From a virus: a stretch of DNA of 64,000 nt. Location: positions 105,764 to 169,763 of the IMG/VR virus record IMGVR_UViG_3300032223_002232; one strand, written 5' to 3'. Under the pieces are notes generated by a model that saw only the letters and a list, made by a program, of their open reading frames with translations, was not told where the DNA came from and did no database searches. Shown piece by piece: positions 52,490 to 59,560 of this stretch (position 1 is the stretch's first letter; the number at the start of each line of letters is the position of its first letter). A program made the position numbers and the translations under genes.

Positions 52490-52567
52490 GTATACCGCTA
52501 AGGAGGCGGCTTGGTCTGTAAAACCAATGTTGTAATGACTCGTCGGGATCGTTACCCGAACTACCCA
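52484..52567 (+). tRNA. tRNA-Tyr (anticodon GUA)
   Basis: 84 nt, class II with a long variable arm. Acceptor GGGTAG pairs with CTACCC, the anticodon stem-loop is TTGGT-CTGTAAA-ACCAA (GTA), and the T arm is TCGGG-ATCGTTA-CCCGA with a slightly unusual loop. CCA is not encoded. The 5' end contains the stop codon of the YopX-like gene. A mismatch at the seventh acceptor pair is possible. Confidence 0.82.
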
Positions 52568-52572
52568 TACTT

Positions 52573-53223
52573 TTAATTCTTTGGCTTGAATACAGCCTTC
52601 TTGAATTTAGGTCTACGATCATCTGGTCGCCTGTTAATGTCTTTAATAGGACAAGCACAATGCTTTTGTAAGATGCATTCAGAGCAACCATAATCAAGAA
52701 AGATATCTGGACGATGGCAAGCAAAGTTTGTAAACGCCTTACAAGCGTCTTTGTCTTTGACTAAGCTGATTGGCTCACGAGCCTTATAAAAATCGATTTT
52801 AGGCAGCGTCTCGCTAATTGCATCACGCCTTGCTTGCATCTCTTCTCTCGTTAAGACCTGCACAACCTTATCTTTCTTTTCAACTTCTGGTTTTGGTTTG
52901 CAATTTTTACAAACAGATTCAGTTAAAACACGTTTCATGTCACCATCAAACTTCTTCATGGCATGAGCCATACCAATTCCTTTAAGACCAATAAAGTCCG
53001 TATGGCAGACAGAACACACAACTCTATTGTGTGGTAATTTCTTTGTTTCGTTCCAAATCTTGAGCCATTGATCAAGATTTTCTAATTGATTTATAGGAAT
53101 ACTCACAATTTTTCTGTCCTTTTTAGAAGGACGGATTTTCTGTTTCTTGACCTTTTTAGAAGGCTTGATTTTTAAAGCTTTTACTTTCTTTGTGGGTTTC
53201 TTGGTAGGCTTTTTCTTTTTCAT
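52573..53223 (-). CDS. Lys-rich protein with several cysteine pairs
   Basis: 216 residues. The first 40 are a repetitive basic tract (K-P-T-K-K and K-P-S-K-K units, R-P-S-K-K) that could bind nucleic acid. Then come CSVCHTD, CKNC, and CSECILQKHCAC with further Cys and His, suggesting two or three zinc sites (a treble-clef or HNH-like finger is possible). It is coupled to the small membrane protein upstream by an ATGA overlap and ends 5 nt from the tRNA-Tyr on the other strand. Function unknown. Confidence 0.6.
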   Translation of the reverse strand: MKKKKPTKKPTKKVKALKIKPSKKVKKQKIRPSKKDRKIVSIPINQLENLDQWLKIWNETKKLPHNRVVCSVCHTDFIGLKGIGMAHAMKKFDGDMKRVLTESVCKNCKPKPEVEKKDKVVQVLTREEMQARRDAISETLPKIDFYKAREPISLVKDKDACKAFTNFACHRPDIFLDYGCSECILQKHCACPIKDINRRPDDRRPKFKKAVFKPKN

Positions 53224-53357
53224 AGGACACTATTTAACAATAAGAGTGAAAAGATTACAAGAAAAAAAAGTGGGAAAGTTTTGATTAAAATATAAATGCA
53301 AACAATTGCACCAAATATTAAAATCAAATATCTTATTTCTTTAAACAAGTTTTTCAT
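53220..53357 (-). CDS. 45-residue membrane peptide
   Basis: A short gene starting ATG-AAA-AAC at 53357: after MKNLFKEIRY, two hydrophobic stretches (LILIFGAIVCIYILI and PLFFLVIFSLLL) separated by K-T-F. Its TGA stop overlaps the ATG of the next gene (ATGA). It is preceded by a perfect TTGACA-17-TAATAT promoter. Coding status is supported by the promoter, the coupling and the two-helix composition. It may act on the host membrane or be an auxiliary lysis or superinfection peptide; the role is unknown. Confidence 0.65.
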   Translation of the reverse strand: MKNLFKEIRYLILIFGAIVCIYILIKTFPLFFLVIFSLLLLNSVL

Positions 53358-53365
53358 TGCGTTTT

Positions 53366-53394
53366 ATATTAGGGTATGCTATATTTAATGTCAA
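53366..53394 (-). promoter_or_regulatory. Consensus sigma-70-type promoter
   Basis: TTGACA, 17-nt spacer, TAATAT on the - strand; the -10 ends 8 nt before the ATG at 53357. It drives the membrane peptide and the Lys-rich gene. Confidence 0.78.
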
Positions 53395-53396
53395 GG

Positions 53397-53404
53397 TAAA
53401 TATA
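53397..53404 (+). promoter_or_regulatory. Late promoter box
   Basis: TAAATATA on the + strand, only 2 nt before the ATG at 53407. It lies 2 nt from the divergent -35 box. Confidence 0.45.
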
Positions 53405-53406
53405 TC

Positions 53407-53778
53407 ATGAATAATTTTAATATGTATGTCGAAAAGGTTGAAGAAGATTTAAAAGATAAAGAGTTTCAAATGTTTCTAGCAAAAAGAAAAGCTGGAGCAA
53501 GTAAACTTGCAATCCAAACAAAAAACAAAGGTGGTTATTCCAAATTAACAGCAATTCATTATGAAGCCAAAGCAAAACCTTATGCTGAATCATTAAAACA
53601 TGCTGATGATAAAAATAGAGAATCATTTTTTAAAATGAAAGCAAAAGAAGTTTATAGTAAATTGAGCAATCTTGATTCTTTATCGCAAAGAGATTTTCAA
53701 TCATTGATGGGTCAATTAGAAGTTTGGGGTGAGGTTTATATCAGATCAAAGAAACCATCAAGCATCAAGTTGGATTAA
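53407..53778 (+). CDS. Unidentified late helical protein
   Basis: 123 residues, basic and helical throughout (MNNFNMYVEKVEEDLKDKEFQMFLAKRKAG, AIHYEAKAKPYAESLKHADDKNRESFFKMKAKEVYSKL, DSLSQRDFQSLMGQLEVWGEVYIRSKKP). The leader looks distantly like the capsid-targeting peptides but has no clear (I/L)xE site at the right distance. A late box is 2 nt from the ATG. The 3' end overlaps the convergent dCMP deaminase gene by 21 nt. Probably virion-associated. Confidence 0.6.
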   Translation: MNNFNMYVEKVEEDLKDKEFQMFLAKRKAGASKLAIQTKNKGGYSKLTAIHYEAKAKPYAESLKHADDKNRESFFKMKAKEVYSKLSNLDSLSQRDFQSLMGQLEVWGEVYIRSKKPSSIKLD

Positions 53779-54153
53779 TTCTATTCCAAATTTCTTTGCA
53801 AGTTCAAGTGTTGATGGATCAAATTTATAAACTTCTTTGTAAATGATCTTTTTAATGCCATAAGCAGCTAATGACTTAAGACAGTCATTACAAGGTAATA
53901 ACGTTGTAGCAGCCATGTAACACTCATTAGGTTTAACGTAACGCAATGCATTAATTTCCGAATGAACAACATATTTCCTACGTTCACCACGATTACTCCA
54001 ATCCTCTTCCATACCAGCAGGAAATCCATTGTAGCCTAATGATGCAATACTATTATCATGCCTTAGAAGACAACATCCTACAGTTTGCCAAGGATCTTTA
54101 GATTTAAGTGCTGCTACTTCAGCTAATTTAAGAGCGTATTGATTCCAATCCAT
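53758..54153 (-). CDS. cd: dCMP deaminase
   Basis: 131 residues. The zinc-deaminase motifs are intact: VVHSEINAL with His64 and the proton-shuttling Glu66 (usually H-A-E, here H-S-E), and LLPCNDCLKSLAAYGI with Cys88 and Cys91. SKDPWQTVGCCLLRHDNSIASLGYNGFPAG is the family N-terminus. It turns dCMP into dUMP for thymidylate synthesis, which matters here because the ThyX in this window is truncated. It is 1 nt from the HNH gene's stop and is probably co-transcribed with it. Confidence 0.88.
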   Translation of the reverse strand: MDWNQYALKLAEVAALKSKDPWQTVGCCLLRHDNSIASLGYNGFPAGMEEDWSNRGERRKYVVHSEINALRYVKPNECYMAATTLLPCNDCLKSLAAYGIKKIIYKEVYKFDPSTLELAKKFGIELIQLDA

Positions 54154-54154
54154 A

Positions 54155-54739
54155 TTATGCAGTTTTTAAAAACATATTCCATTCGGCTATATTATGTTTA
54201 TTTTTAATGTAAAACGTTGAAGGTAAATGTCTTGGAATAACTGGTTGTTTAATTAATTTCAAACCAGCTTCCTCTGGAGTTCTATTTGCCTTCTTAGCAT
54301 TAATTTCTTTATGGGAGAGAACACAATTATCCCAATTAGATCTACCACCTCTACTTCTTGGAATGACATGATCTACGTTACCTTCATTTTTAGAAAGCTT
54401 TTTACCAGTATATTGACATATACCACCATCACGATTCCAAACTCCACTCAAGGAAAATTTAGGACGTTTAAGTGGTACTTTATCAAAATGACAAAGAACT
54501 ATAACTTTTGGAATTTTAATTTCACCATTAATTGTTTTTACATAATCTGATTCTGGATCGTTTGGTAAATTAATCCAATCATTCCATTTATATGGAATCA
54601 TTTGATCTTCACCCAAAATATCTAATCCAGTTGCATTATCTGTATACATCATCGACAAAGCTTCTGCTGGTGATTTTACATGAATTGCTTGCCAATTCCG
54701 ATTAAGGACAAGTACAGTAGTTCTATTGAGATTACTCAT
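54155..54739 (-). CDS. HNH endonuclease
   Basis: 194 residues. VLVLNRNWQAIHVKSPAEALSMMYTDNA is the N-terminus of a widespread free-standing HNH family, and CQYTGKKLSKNEGNVDHVIPRSRGGRSNWDNCVLSHKEINAKKANR gives the H-V-I-P-R-S-R-G-G-x-x-x-W-x-N-C core with the catalytic D-H, Asn and a closing helix. It may act as a homing-type or host-DNA nuclease. It lies next to the tRNA array, a common site for mobile genes, and has a consensus promoter. Confidence 0.85.
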   Translation of the reverse strand: MSNLNRTTVLVLNRNWQAIHVKSPAEALSMMYTDNATGLDILGEDQMIPYKWNDWINLPNDPESDYVKTINGEIKIPKVIVLCHFDKVPLKRPKFSLSGVWNRDGGICQYTGKKLSKNEGNVDHVIPRSRGGRSNWDNCVLSHKEINAKKANRTPEEAGLKLIKQPVIPRHLPSTFYIKNKHNIAEWNMFLKTA

Positions 54740-54747
54740 ATTATTAT

Positions 54748-54776
54748 ATATTATTTATTATCTAGTGGTTTGTCAA
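54748..54776 (-). promoter_or_regulatory. Consensus sigma-70-type promoter for the HNH gene
   Basis: TTGACA, 17-nt spacer, TAATAT on the - strand; the -10 ends 8 nt before the ATG at 54739. It begins only 8 nt beyond the tRNA-Asp. Confidence 0.78.
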
Positions 54777-54783
54777 GAAAATG

Positions 54784-54857
54784 CGGAATTGACGAGGCTC
54801 GAACTCGCAACCCTCGCCGTGACAGGGCGATGCTCTGACCAATTGAGCTACAATTCC
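54784..54857 (-). tRNA. tRNA-Asp (anticodon GUC)
   Basis: 74 nt; acceptor GGAATTG/CAATTCC, anticodon stem-loop TCGCC-CTGTCAC-GGCGA (GTC), T loop TTCGAGC, discriminator G as normal for Asp. CCA is not encoded. Confidence 0.93.
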
Positions 54858-54863
54858 GTTTCA

Positions 54864-54936
54864 TAGGACTAGTAGGGATCGAACCTACGACAAACACGTT
54901 ATCAACATGCCACTCTACCAACTGAGTTATAGTCCT
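54864..54936 (-). tRNA. tRNA-Ile (anticodon GAU)
   Basis: 73 nt; acceptor AGGACTA/TAGTCCT, anticodon stem-loop GCATG-TTGATAA-CGTGT (GAT), T loop TTCGATC, discriminator A. CCA is not encoded. Confidence 0.92.
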
Positions 54937-54943
54937 GATAAAA

Positions 54944-55019
54944 TGGTACACGATGAGGGACTTGAACCCCCGACAAACAGAATGTAAATCTGCCACTCTA
55001 CCAACTGAGTTAATCGTGC
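54944..55019 (-). tRNA. tRNA-Val (anticodon UAC)
   Basis: 76 nt; acceptor GCACGAT/ATCGTGT (first pair G-T), anticodon stem-loop GCAGA-TTTACAT-TCTGT (TAC), T loop TTCAAGT. Unlike the other five tRNAs, its CCA end is encoded. Confidence 0.9.
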
Positions 55020-55029
55020 TTATTAATAT

Positions 55030-55058
55030 ATACTATAATAATAATTACATATTGTCAA
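55030..55058 (-). promoter_or_regulatory. Promoter for the tRNA-Val-Ile-Asp operon
   Basis: TTGACA, 17-nt spacer, TAGTAT on the - strand, with the first tRNA 10 nt downstream. It follows the upstream terminator immediately. Confidence 0.8.
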
Positions 55059-55063
55059 TAAAA

Positions 55064-55083
55064 AAGCCATCTCACGATGGCTT
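55064..55083 (-). terminator. Rho-independent terminator
   Basis: AAGCCATC, loop, GATGGCTT (8-bp stem, 4-nt loop) followed on the - strand by a run of T. It ends the transcript of the gene that stops at 55114; the tRNA promoter begins right after. Confidence 0.85.
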
Positions 55084-55113
55084 CTTTAAATTGGTATAAA
55101 CCAAGAAGTAAAT

Positions 55114-55488
55114 TTACTTACGATACATGATTGCATTAGCAACATGCACAATATAATCATTTGCAATAGCAATCTTCTCTTCCATCCAAGGGTCAATGTT
55201 AGCACCATTTTCTAAACATGTAGAAATTTCATGTGCATGTGATCTGATTGTATGAAGATGGGATGCAACCATTCTTTGTTTCTCTTCTTCATTATCTTCC
55301 ATATCTTTAACACTAATATCATGTGTTTCAATATTATCACCAACATTATCCTCACCCATTTCAGACTCATGACCAAGTGACATTTCTTCACCATTTCCCT
55401 GCTCTAAATCATCTTTTGGTGCAAATTCTTTATCAAGAACTACATCATCATAAGCTTCCATTAATGAAATATAATCTTTTCTATTCAT
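55114..55488 (-). CDS. Putative capsid-targeted protein with acidic linker and helical domain
   Basis: 124 residues. MNRKDYISLMEAYDDVV matches the capsid-leader plan with L-M-E followed by Ala as a possible cleavage site. A very acidic linker (residues 20-70) follows. The C-terminal domain KQRMVASHLHTIRSHAHEISTCLENGANIDPWMEEKIAIANDYIVHVANAIMYRK is of a type often seen in T4-like phages, where W-M/V-x-x-K-I-x-x-A-x-x-Y-I-x-x-V recurs in small proteins of unknown function. Late box before the ATG, terminator after the stop. Confidence 0.68.
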   Translation of the reverse strand: MNRKDYISLMEAYDDVVLDKEFAPKDDLEQGNGEEMSLGHESEMGEDNVGDNIETHDISVKDMEDNEEEKQRMVASHLHTIRSHAHEISTCLENGANIDPWMEEKIAIANDYIVHVANAIMYRK

Positions 55489-55492
55489 ATTT

Positions 55493-55500
55493 TATACTTA
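55493..55500 (-). promoter_or_regulatory. Late promoter box
   Basis: TAAGTATA on the - strand, 4 nt before the ATG at 55488. Confidence 0.5.
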
Positions 55501-55525
55501 CATTTAAAGTCTATCAATTCAAAAG

Positions 55526-57469
55526 TTATTTTGTATAAACTGTTATTGGTGAAGCAACTGAACCAGTTGTAACGCCGTTAATTAAACTTATTGTTTGTGC
55601 AATATTATATATTGTATATGTTGATGTATCTAATATTGCTAAATTAATAGGGGTTAATGATGATACAGGTGAAAACACAGTCATTTCATAACCTTTAGTG
55701 TAATTTGGATTATCAATAACTTTAGAGGAACCTAATATAGTTGATCCACTTAAAGCAATTAATGTTGATCCAGCGGTTTCTATATTTGATCCACTTAATG
55801 ATACTTTTAAATTTTGTATACAATAATAAGGATAAGCTACTGGTGTAGTGAAGAATGAACTCAATGCAGGTAACGGTGATTGTAAATTTGGAGTTACTGA
55901 TGGAGTTGGTGATGGCTGAATAACATTATTAACACTTGTTGATGTAACTGTTGGAGTTGGTGTTTTTGTTAATGTTGGTGTAACTGTTGGTGTAATAGCA
56001 ACACTACTACTTGTTGGAGTTGGTGTTGTTGTTTTGGTAACAGTTGGAGTTGGTGTAATTGTAGCTGTAGGTGTAACAGGTAATGCTGTTGTGATAACAG
56101 ATGTTTTTGTTGGTGTTACAGTTACTGTGGGTGTTACCGTCAATGTTGGTGTAGATGTTACAAATGGAGTTGTAGAAATAGCTCTAGTAACCGATGGTGT
56201 AACTGTTACACTTGGTGTAGGTGCTGGTACAACAACTGGATTAAAAATGTTTCCAATGATTGGACTACCTAACCCTGTTGCGTAATCATAACCAGTTGTA
56301 GATGTATATCTGGTATTATTACCTGTTGTAATATCATTAAAGAAATAATTATAATTTGATGAAGCTAAATTATAAAAAGTGTTTTGTGCTGATCTTGAAT
56401 TAACCTGTGGTAATAATCCAGAACTAGCCATTCTTGCAACAAGTGCAGCCATTTGTGGAGCCGCACAACTAGTTCCTATGAAATACCCCCAACCAGCAAC
56501 ACCGTTTGTTATTGGTTGTGTGACATAAACTGGTACTGGTGAACCAGAGTTGTAAGAGATATCAGGTGTATATCTTGCACTTGTTGTTTGGAAAATTGTT
56601 TGATAGTCGGGTTTTGCAAATGTTGTACTTGGACCACTACCTCCTGCTGACCAAGTTGTTTCAACAAGTGGTCCCGGTGCTATCCAATAATTTGATGCAG
56701 AACCACCATTTAATTGTGAACCACCAACACTTACAACATCAGGTGATGTAGCAGGGAATGATGTTATACCTCCAACATCACCACTTGATACACAGAAAAT
56801 AGCTTTTTGATTTTTAAATACAATATCATTTAATGATGACATTGATGATGGTAAATTAAGACTTTCAGTAGAACCAAAACTCAAAGAAAATATTGTTGCG
56901 CTTAATTGAGTCATAGCGGCATAAACGCCTGTATAGAGCCAACTTGGATCAAGACATGTAATTAAAACTTTCTTTGCGGATGGAGCCATTGCATGAGCAT
57001 ATTGCAAATCAAGATTTGTTTCATAAGCCCAATTCATCCAATCTGCTGATGTAGCGGATGTAACAGTATTCCAACTTGGGATACCACCAACATAATAGTT
57101 ATCTACTGTTGTTTTTGGTAAACCAAACTGTGCACAGAAATAATCTAAATCTGTTTGATAATTTGGATTACCATATGCATCAACTATATAAATTGTCTGA
57201 CCTTGACCTAAATTTCTTACTTTATTGAAACCATAAAAAGCTGATAACTGTGATGGTACTAAACTTTTAATTGATAAAACATCAGGTACGTTTGGTGAAG
57301 GATTTACTATTTGTAAATCAGGTAATTTATCACCACTTGAAACCCAACCTATGCTTTTATTGTTAGCAAGATCTGATTTTGAAGTGTAATGCCAGCCTAA
57401 AAAGGGTTTAGCTTCTATTTTTAGGTCTTTTAATTCTTGTGGTAGTGATACGTTTAATGTTTTATCCAT
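55526..57469 (-). CDS. Sedolisin (S53 family) serine-carboxyl peptidase with Thr-Pro linker
   Basis: 647 residues. The S53 catalytic set is complete: Glu150 and Asp154 in YETNLDLQYAHAMAP, the oxyanion Asp231 in CVSSGDVGG, and the nucleophile Ser334 in FIGTSCAAPQMAAL. The calcium site FNDITTGNN (residues 377-385) and GYDYATGLGSP follow as in kumamolisins. Only about 75 residues precede the catalytic domain, so a full pro-domain is absent. A linker of T-V-T-P/T-P-T repeats (about 415-545) leads to a C-terminal beta domain. No signal peptide is seen. The TAAGTATA late box suggests a virion or tail-surface protease, perhaps against host surface proteins. Confidence 0.88.
   Translation of the reverse strand: MDKTLNVSLPQELKDLKIEAKPFLGWHYTSKSDLANNKSIGWVSSGDKLPDLQIVNPSPNVPDVLSIKSLVPSQLSAFYGFNKVRNLGQGQTIYIVDAYGNPNYQTDLDYFCAQFGLPKTTVDNYYVGGIPSWNTVTSATSADWMNWAYETNLDLQYAHAMAPSAKKVLITCLDPSWLYTGVYAAMTQLSATIFSLSFGSTESLNLPSSMSSLNDIVFKNQKAIFCVSSGDVGGITSFPATSPDVVSVGGSQLNGGSASNYWIAPGPLVETTWSAGGSGPSTTFAKPDYQTIFQTTSARYTPDISYNSGSPVPVYVTQPITNGVAGWGYFIGTSCAAPQMAALVARMASSGLLPQVNSRSAQNTFYNLASSNYNYFFNDITTGNNTRYTSTTGYDYATGLGSPIIGNIFNPVVVPAPTPSVTVTPSVTRAISTTPFVTSTPTLTVTPTVTVTPTKTSVITTALPVTPTATITPTPTVTKTTTPTPTSSSVAITPTVTPTLTKTPTPTVTSTSVNNVIQPSPTPSVTPNLQSPLPALSSFFTTPVAYPYYCIQNLKVSLSGSNIETAGSTLIALSGSTILGSSKVIDNPNYTKGYEMTVFSPVSSLTPINLAILDTSTYTIYNIAQTISLINGVTTGSVASPITVYTK
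55900..56230 (-). repeat. Degenerate repeat encoding the Thr/Pro/Val linker
   Basis: On the + strand the sequence repeats GTTGGTGTwrywGTT-like units of 6-12 nt, the DNA behind the T-V-T-P linker of the S53 protease. The copies vary in their third bases, so selection appears to act on the protein sequence. Such repeats can expand or contract. Confidence 0.75.
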
Positions 57470-57474
57470 GACGA

Positions 57475-57482
57475 TATACTTA
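57475..57482 (-). promoter_or_regulatory. Late promoter box for the S53 protease gene
   Basis: TAAGTATA on the - strand, 5 nt before the ATG at 57469. Confidence 0.5.
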
Positions 57483-57516
57483 TCATAAAATATATCAAAT
57501 TTATATTATAAAAAAA

Positions 57517-57579
<63 letters not shown>

Positions 57580-57589
<10 letters not shown>

Positions 57590-58212
57590 TTATATTTCTG
57601 TAAATAAGATTCTACGACCTCATTGTAGGAAGACTTACTCCTTTTTAAAGCTTTTGCAATCTTTTCAAATTCTTTATCTAAAAATTTTAAGTTTGGATCT
57701 AAATGGTGTTCATCAGCTTGAAATTTTACAGCAAATCCACCAGCAGCAATCCATTCATCTACATTCTTCTGTCTATCATCAATTAATATATTAGGTGTAC
57801 CATCTTTCTCTACAGCAGGAGCATCTTTAGCTTTGTTAGGAGTAAAACATCTTTTTAATGGAGCAGGATGTAAATGTTCATCAATCCATTTATTCTTACC
57901 AAGAATACACTGTTGTATGAAATATCTATTTCTATCAGAATTAGAATCTTCTCTTTCATCACATAACGGTGTTGAACAAATATAATAGCCAACACCACCA
58001 GTAAACTTCATTATTTTATCCAAAAGTATACTATTTGATTTAAACTCTGGTAAATCCTTGAAAAAATCATAAACATCACTTTGTTGAGCCATTACTTTAA
58101 AGAAATCATCAACGGATACATCTTTATAGCTTTTTTTACCTGATAAGTTTGTTATGACCTTATAAAGATCAGCTAACACACCATCCATATCTAAAAATAC
58201 TTTATTTTTCAT
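57580..58212 (-). CDS. HAD-family 5'(3')-deoxyribonucleotidase-like protein
   Basis: 210 residues. FLDMDGVLADLYKVI at the N-terminus has the catalytic D8-x-D10 of HAD phosphatases, YYICSTPLCDE the Ser/Thr motif II, KWIDEHLHPAPLKRCFTPNKAKDA motif III, and NILIDDRQKNVDEWIAAGGFAVKFQ motif IV, an order typical of NT5C-type deoxyribonucleotidases. It would dephosphorylate dNMPs and so tune pools together with the other nucleotide genes. The last codons (GGG GTG TAG) form the acceptor stem of tRNA-Ala on the same strand, a 10-nt overlap. Confidence 0.78.
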
Positions 58213-58420
58213 TATTATCTATTGTTTTAACTGTAAATTTATAAATTAACATATCATGACATTTTTTGGGTAGCAATTCTTTTTTTGAACTTAATATTAA
58301 TTTATTTTCCATTTCAGATATTTTTTTTGTTTTTTCTTTTAAACTTTTTTCAGCTTCTTCTTCTGTTTTATGAAACCCTGTCCAATTAAATAAATTTTTA
58401 TTTATTTTAGGGGTTTCCAT
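58202..58420 (-). CDS. Small Lys/Glu-rich protein
   Basis: 72 residues, charged and helical (WTGFHKTEEEAEKSLKEKTKKISEMENKLILSSKKELLPKKCHDML). It is read from a TATAAATA box 6 nt before the ATG, and its stop overlaps the nucleotidase start by 11 nt, so the two are probably coupled. No function recognised. Confidence 0.5.
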   Translation of the reverse strand: METPKINKNLFNWTGFHKTEEEAEKSLKEKTKKISEMENKLILSSKKELLPKKCHDMLIYKFTVKTIDNNEK

Positions 58421-58434
58421 AATATATATTTATA

Positions 58435-59109
58435 TCATACAACACCCTTATATTGTTTATTAATTTCATTTATTTCTTTTGATAATTGATTAATGATTTT
58501 ACTTTCTTTCTTATTAAGACTTTTGTTTATGATTTCTAAATCAGTTAAGAGATAAGCTTGAATTTCATCCTTTAAAACTTTACTTGAATATCTTAATTCG
58601 TATAATGCATCCCTGAATTTATTAAAAATTTTAACAGGAATCTTGTTTATAACTTTATTAACATCTTTTTTATAAAATGGATAGAGATAATAAAATGCAT
58701 GAGCAACTTCATGATCAATCGTTGTTTTTGAAAGTGGATCTGAACCAATTACATAATATTTGTCATCCATTTCAACATAATCTCCAATCTCATTTAAAAT
58801 ATTATAAAAAACATTATCATATTGATTCTTATCTTCAATTTTATCTGAATAATAAAGTTGATGTATTACGTCACTTGGAACATTAAAACCAGCCCAATCA
58901 ATCGGATAAGTGAAACAACCATCTTCTCTACGCATTGAATATATTCTTTGAAACTCCATCATTGTAAAGGGTTTACCTTTTATTTCTTTATAAGGTGATT
59001 CATAAAACTCTTGAACTCTACAAAAAGTCATTGCAAGATCATAAGAGTTTTCAATACCAACAAGAAAAACCTTTGGGTGTATTTGTTCTATTGTATATTT
59101 TACTTTCAT
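58435..59109 (-). CDS. HExxH metallopeptidase-like protein
   Basis: 224 residues from ATG 59109, which overlaps the upstream stop as ATGA; an ATG 12 nt earlier is also possible. KTTIDHEVAHAFYYLYPFYKKDV contains His133-Glu134-x-x-His137, and SSKVLKDEIQAYLLTD offers a downstream Glu in a D-E-I-Q-A-Y motif, as in gluzincin-type peptidases. It is larger than the HExxH protein at 48098 and not obviously related apart from the motif. Coupled to the nuclease-like gene upstream. The substrate is unknown. Confidence 0.65.
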   Translation of the reverse strand: MKVKYTIEQIHPKVFLVGIENSYDLAMTFCRVQEFYESPYKEIKGKPFTMMEFQRIYSMRREDGCFTYPIDWAGFNVPSDVIHQLYYSDKIEDKNQYDNVFYNILNEIGDYVEMDDKYYVIGSDPLSKTTIDHEVAHAFYYLYPFYKKDVNKVINKIPVKIFNKFRDALYELRYSSKVLKDEIQAYLLTDLEIINKSLNKKESKIINQLSKEINEINKQYKGVV

Positions 59110-59540
59110 AGTTTTATCCATTTGAATTTTGATTTAGGGAGTTTATAAAACATTTCACCTTTGCTAACATATTTGTTAGCAGACTCTTTTAAATTATTAT
59201 CGGTTAAATGTTTTTTAATTTCATCACCCATAATAACACCAATATGAGAATAATCTCTGGATATGATTATATATGAAACATTATTCTCTAAAAAGAATTT
59301 AGCTTTTCTTTCGGGTAAATTAACATCACTAAAAGGAAACTCAGTTTTATTCCAAACTAATCTCCTCTCTAACTCAAACTTCATGGATTTATCTTCTGAT
59401 ACTAAATCAACACCATATTTGTCTTCGTTATCTTTAAGAATTACATTGTATTTTTTAAAAAAGTTTATAACAATTTCTCTTGATTTGGGATCATTCTCAT
59501 TGAATAATTTTTGATCAAACTTTTTATAAAAACCTTTCAT
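59106..59540 (-). CDS. Small PD-(D/E)XK nuclease-like protein
   Basis: 144 residues. NDPKSREIVINFFKKYNVILKDNEDKYGVDLVSEDKSMKFELERRLVWNKTEFPFSDVNLPERKAKFFLENN follows the restriction-endonuclease-like pattern: an N-terminal helix, G-V-D-L (acidic residue), then F-E-L-E-R-R (E-x-E) and conserved P-x-R-K. This set is seen in small phage and defence-associated nucleases. Late TATAAATA box abuts the start on the - strand. Catalytic Lys is replaced by Glu/Arg in the usual (D/E)xK place, so activity needs testing. Confidence 0.6.
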   Translation of the reverse strand: MKGFYKKFDQKLFNENDPKSREIVINFFKKYNVILKDNEDKYGVDLVSEDKSMKFELERRLVWNKTEFPFSDVNLPERKAKFFLENNVSYIIISRDYSHIGVIMGDEIKKHLTDNNLKESANKYVSKGEMFYKLPKSKFKWIKL

Positions 59541-59554
59541 TATTTATAAGTATA
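59541..59554. promoter_or_regulatory. Overlapping divergent late promoters
   Basis: TATAAATA on the - strand (59541-59548, abutting the ATG at 59540) overlaps TAAGTATA on the + strand (59547-59554, 6 nt before the ATG at 59561). Confidence 0.6.
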
Positions 59555-59560
59555 TGAATA

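Noticed and set aside
54751-54996. 81-codon open frame on the - strand
   Set aside because: It runs through tRNA-Asp and tRNA-Ile and most of tRNA-Val; the tRNA structures explain the sequence.
54944-55019. tRNA-Tyr reading for the third tRNA of the - strand array
   Set aside because: It has a short variable loop and the loop TTTACAT places TAC, not GTA, at the anticodon; the long-arm tRNA-Tyr is the one at 52484.
56034-56285. Val/Gly/Thr-rich + strand frame
   Set aside because: It is the antisense of the Thr-Pro repeat linker of the S53 protease and repeats with it.
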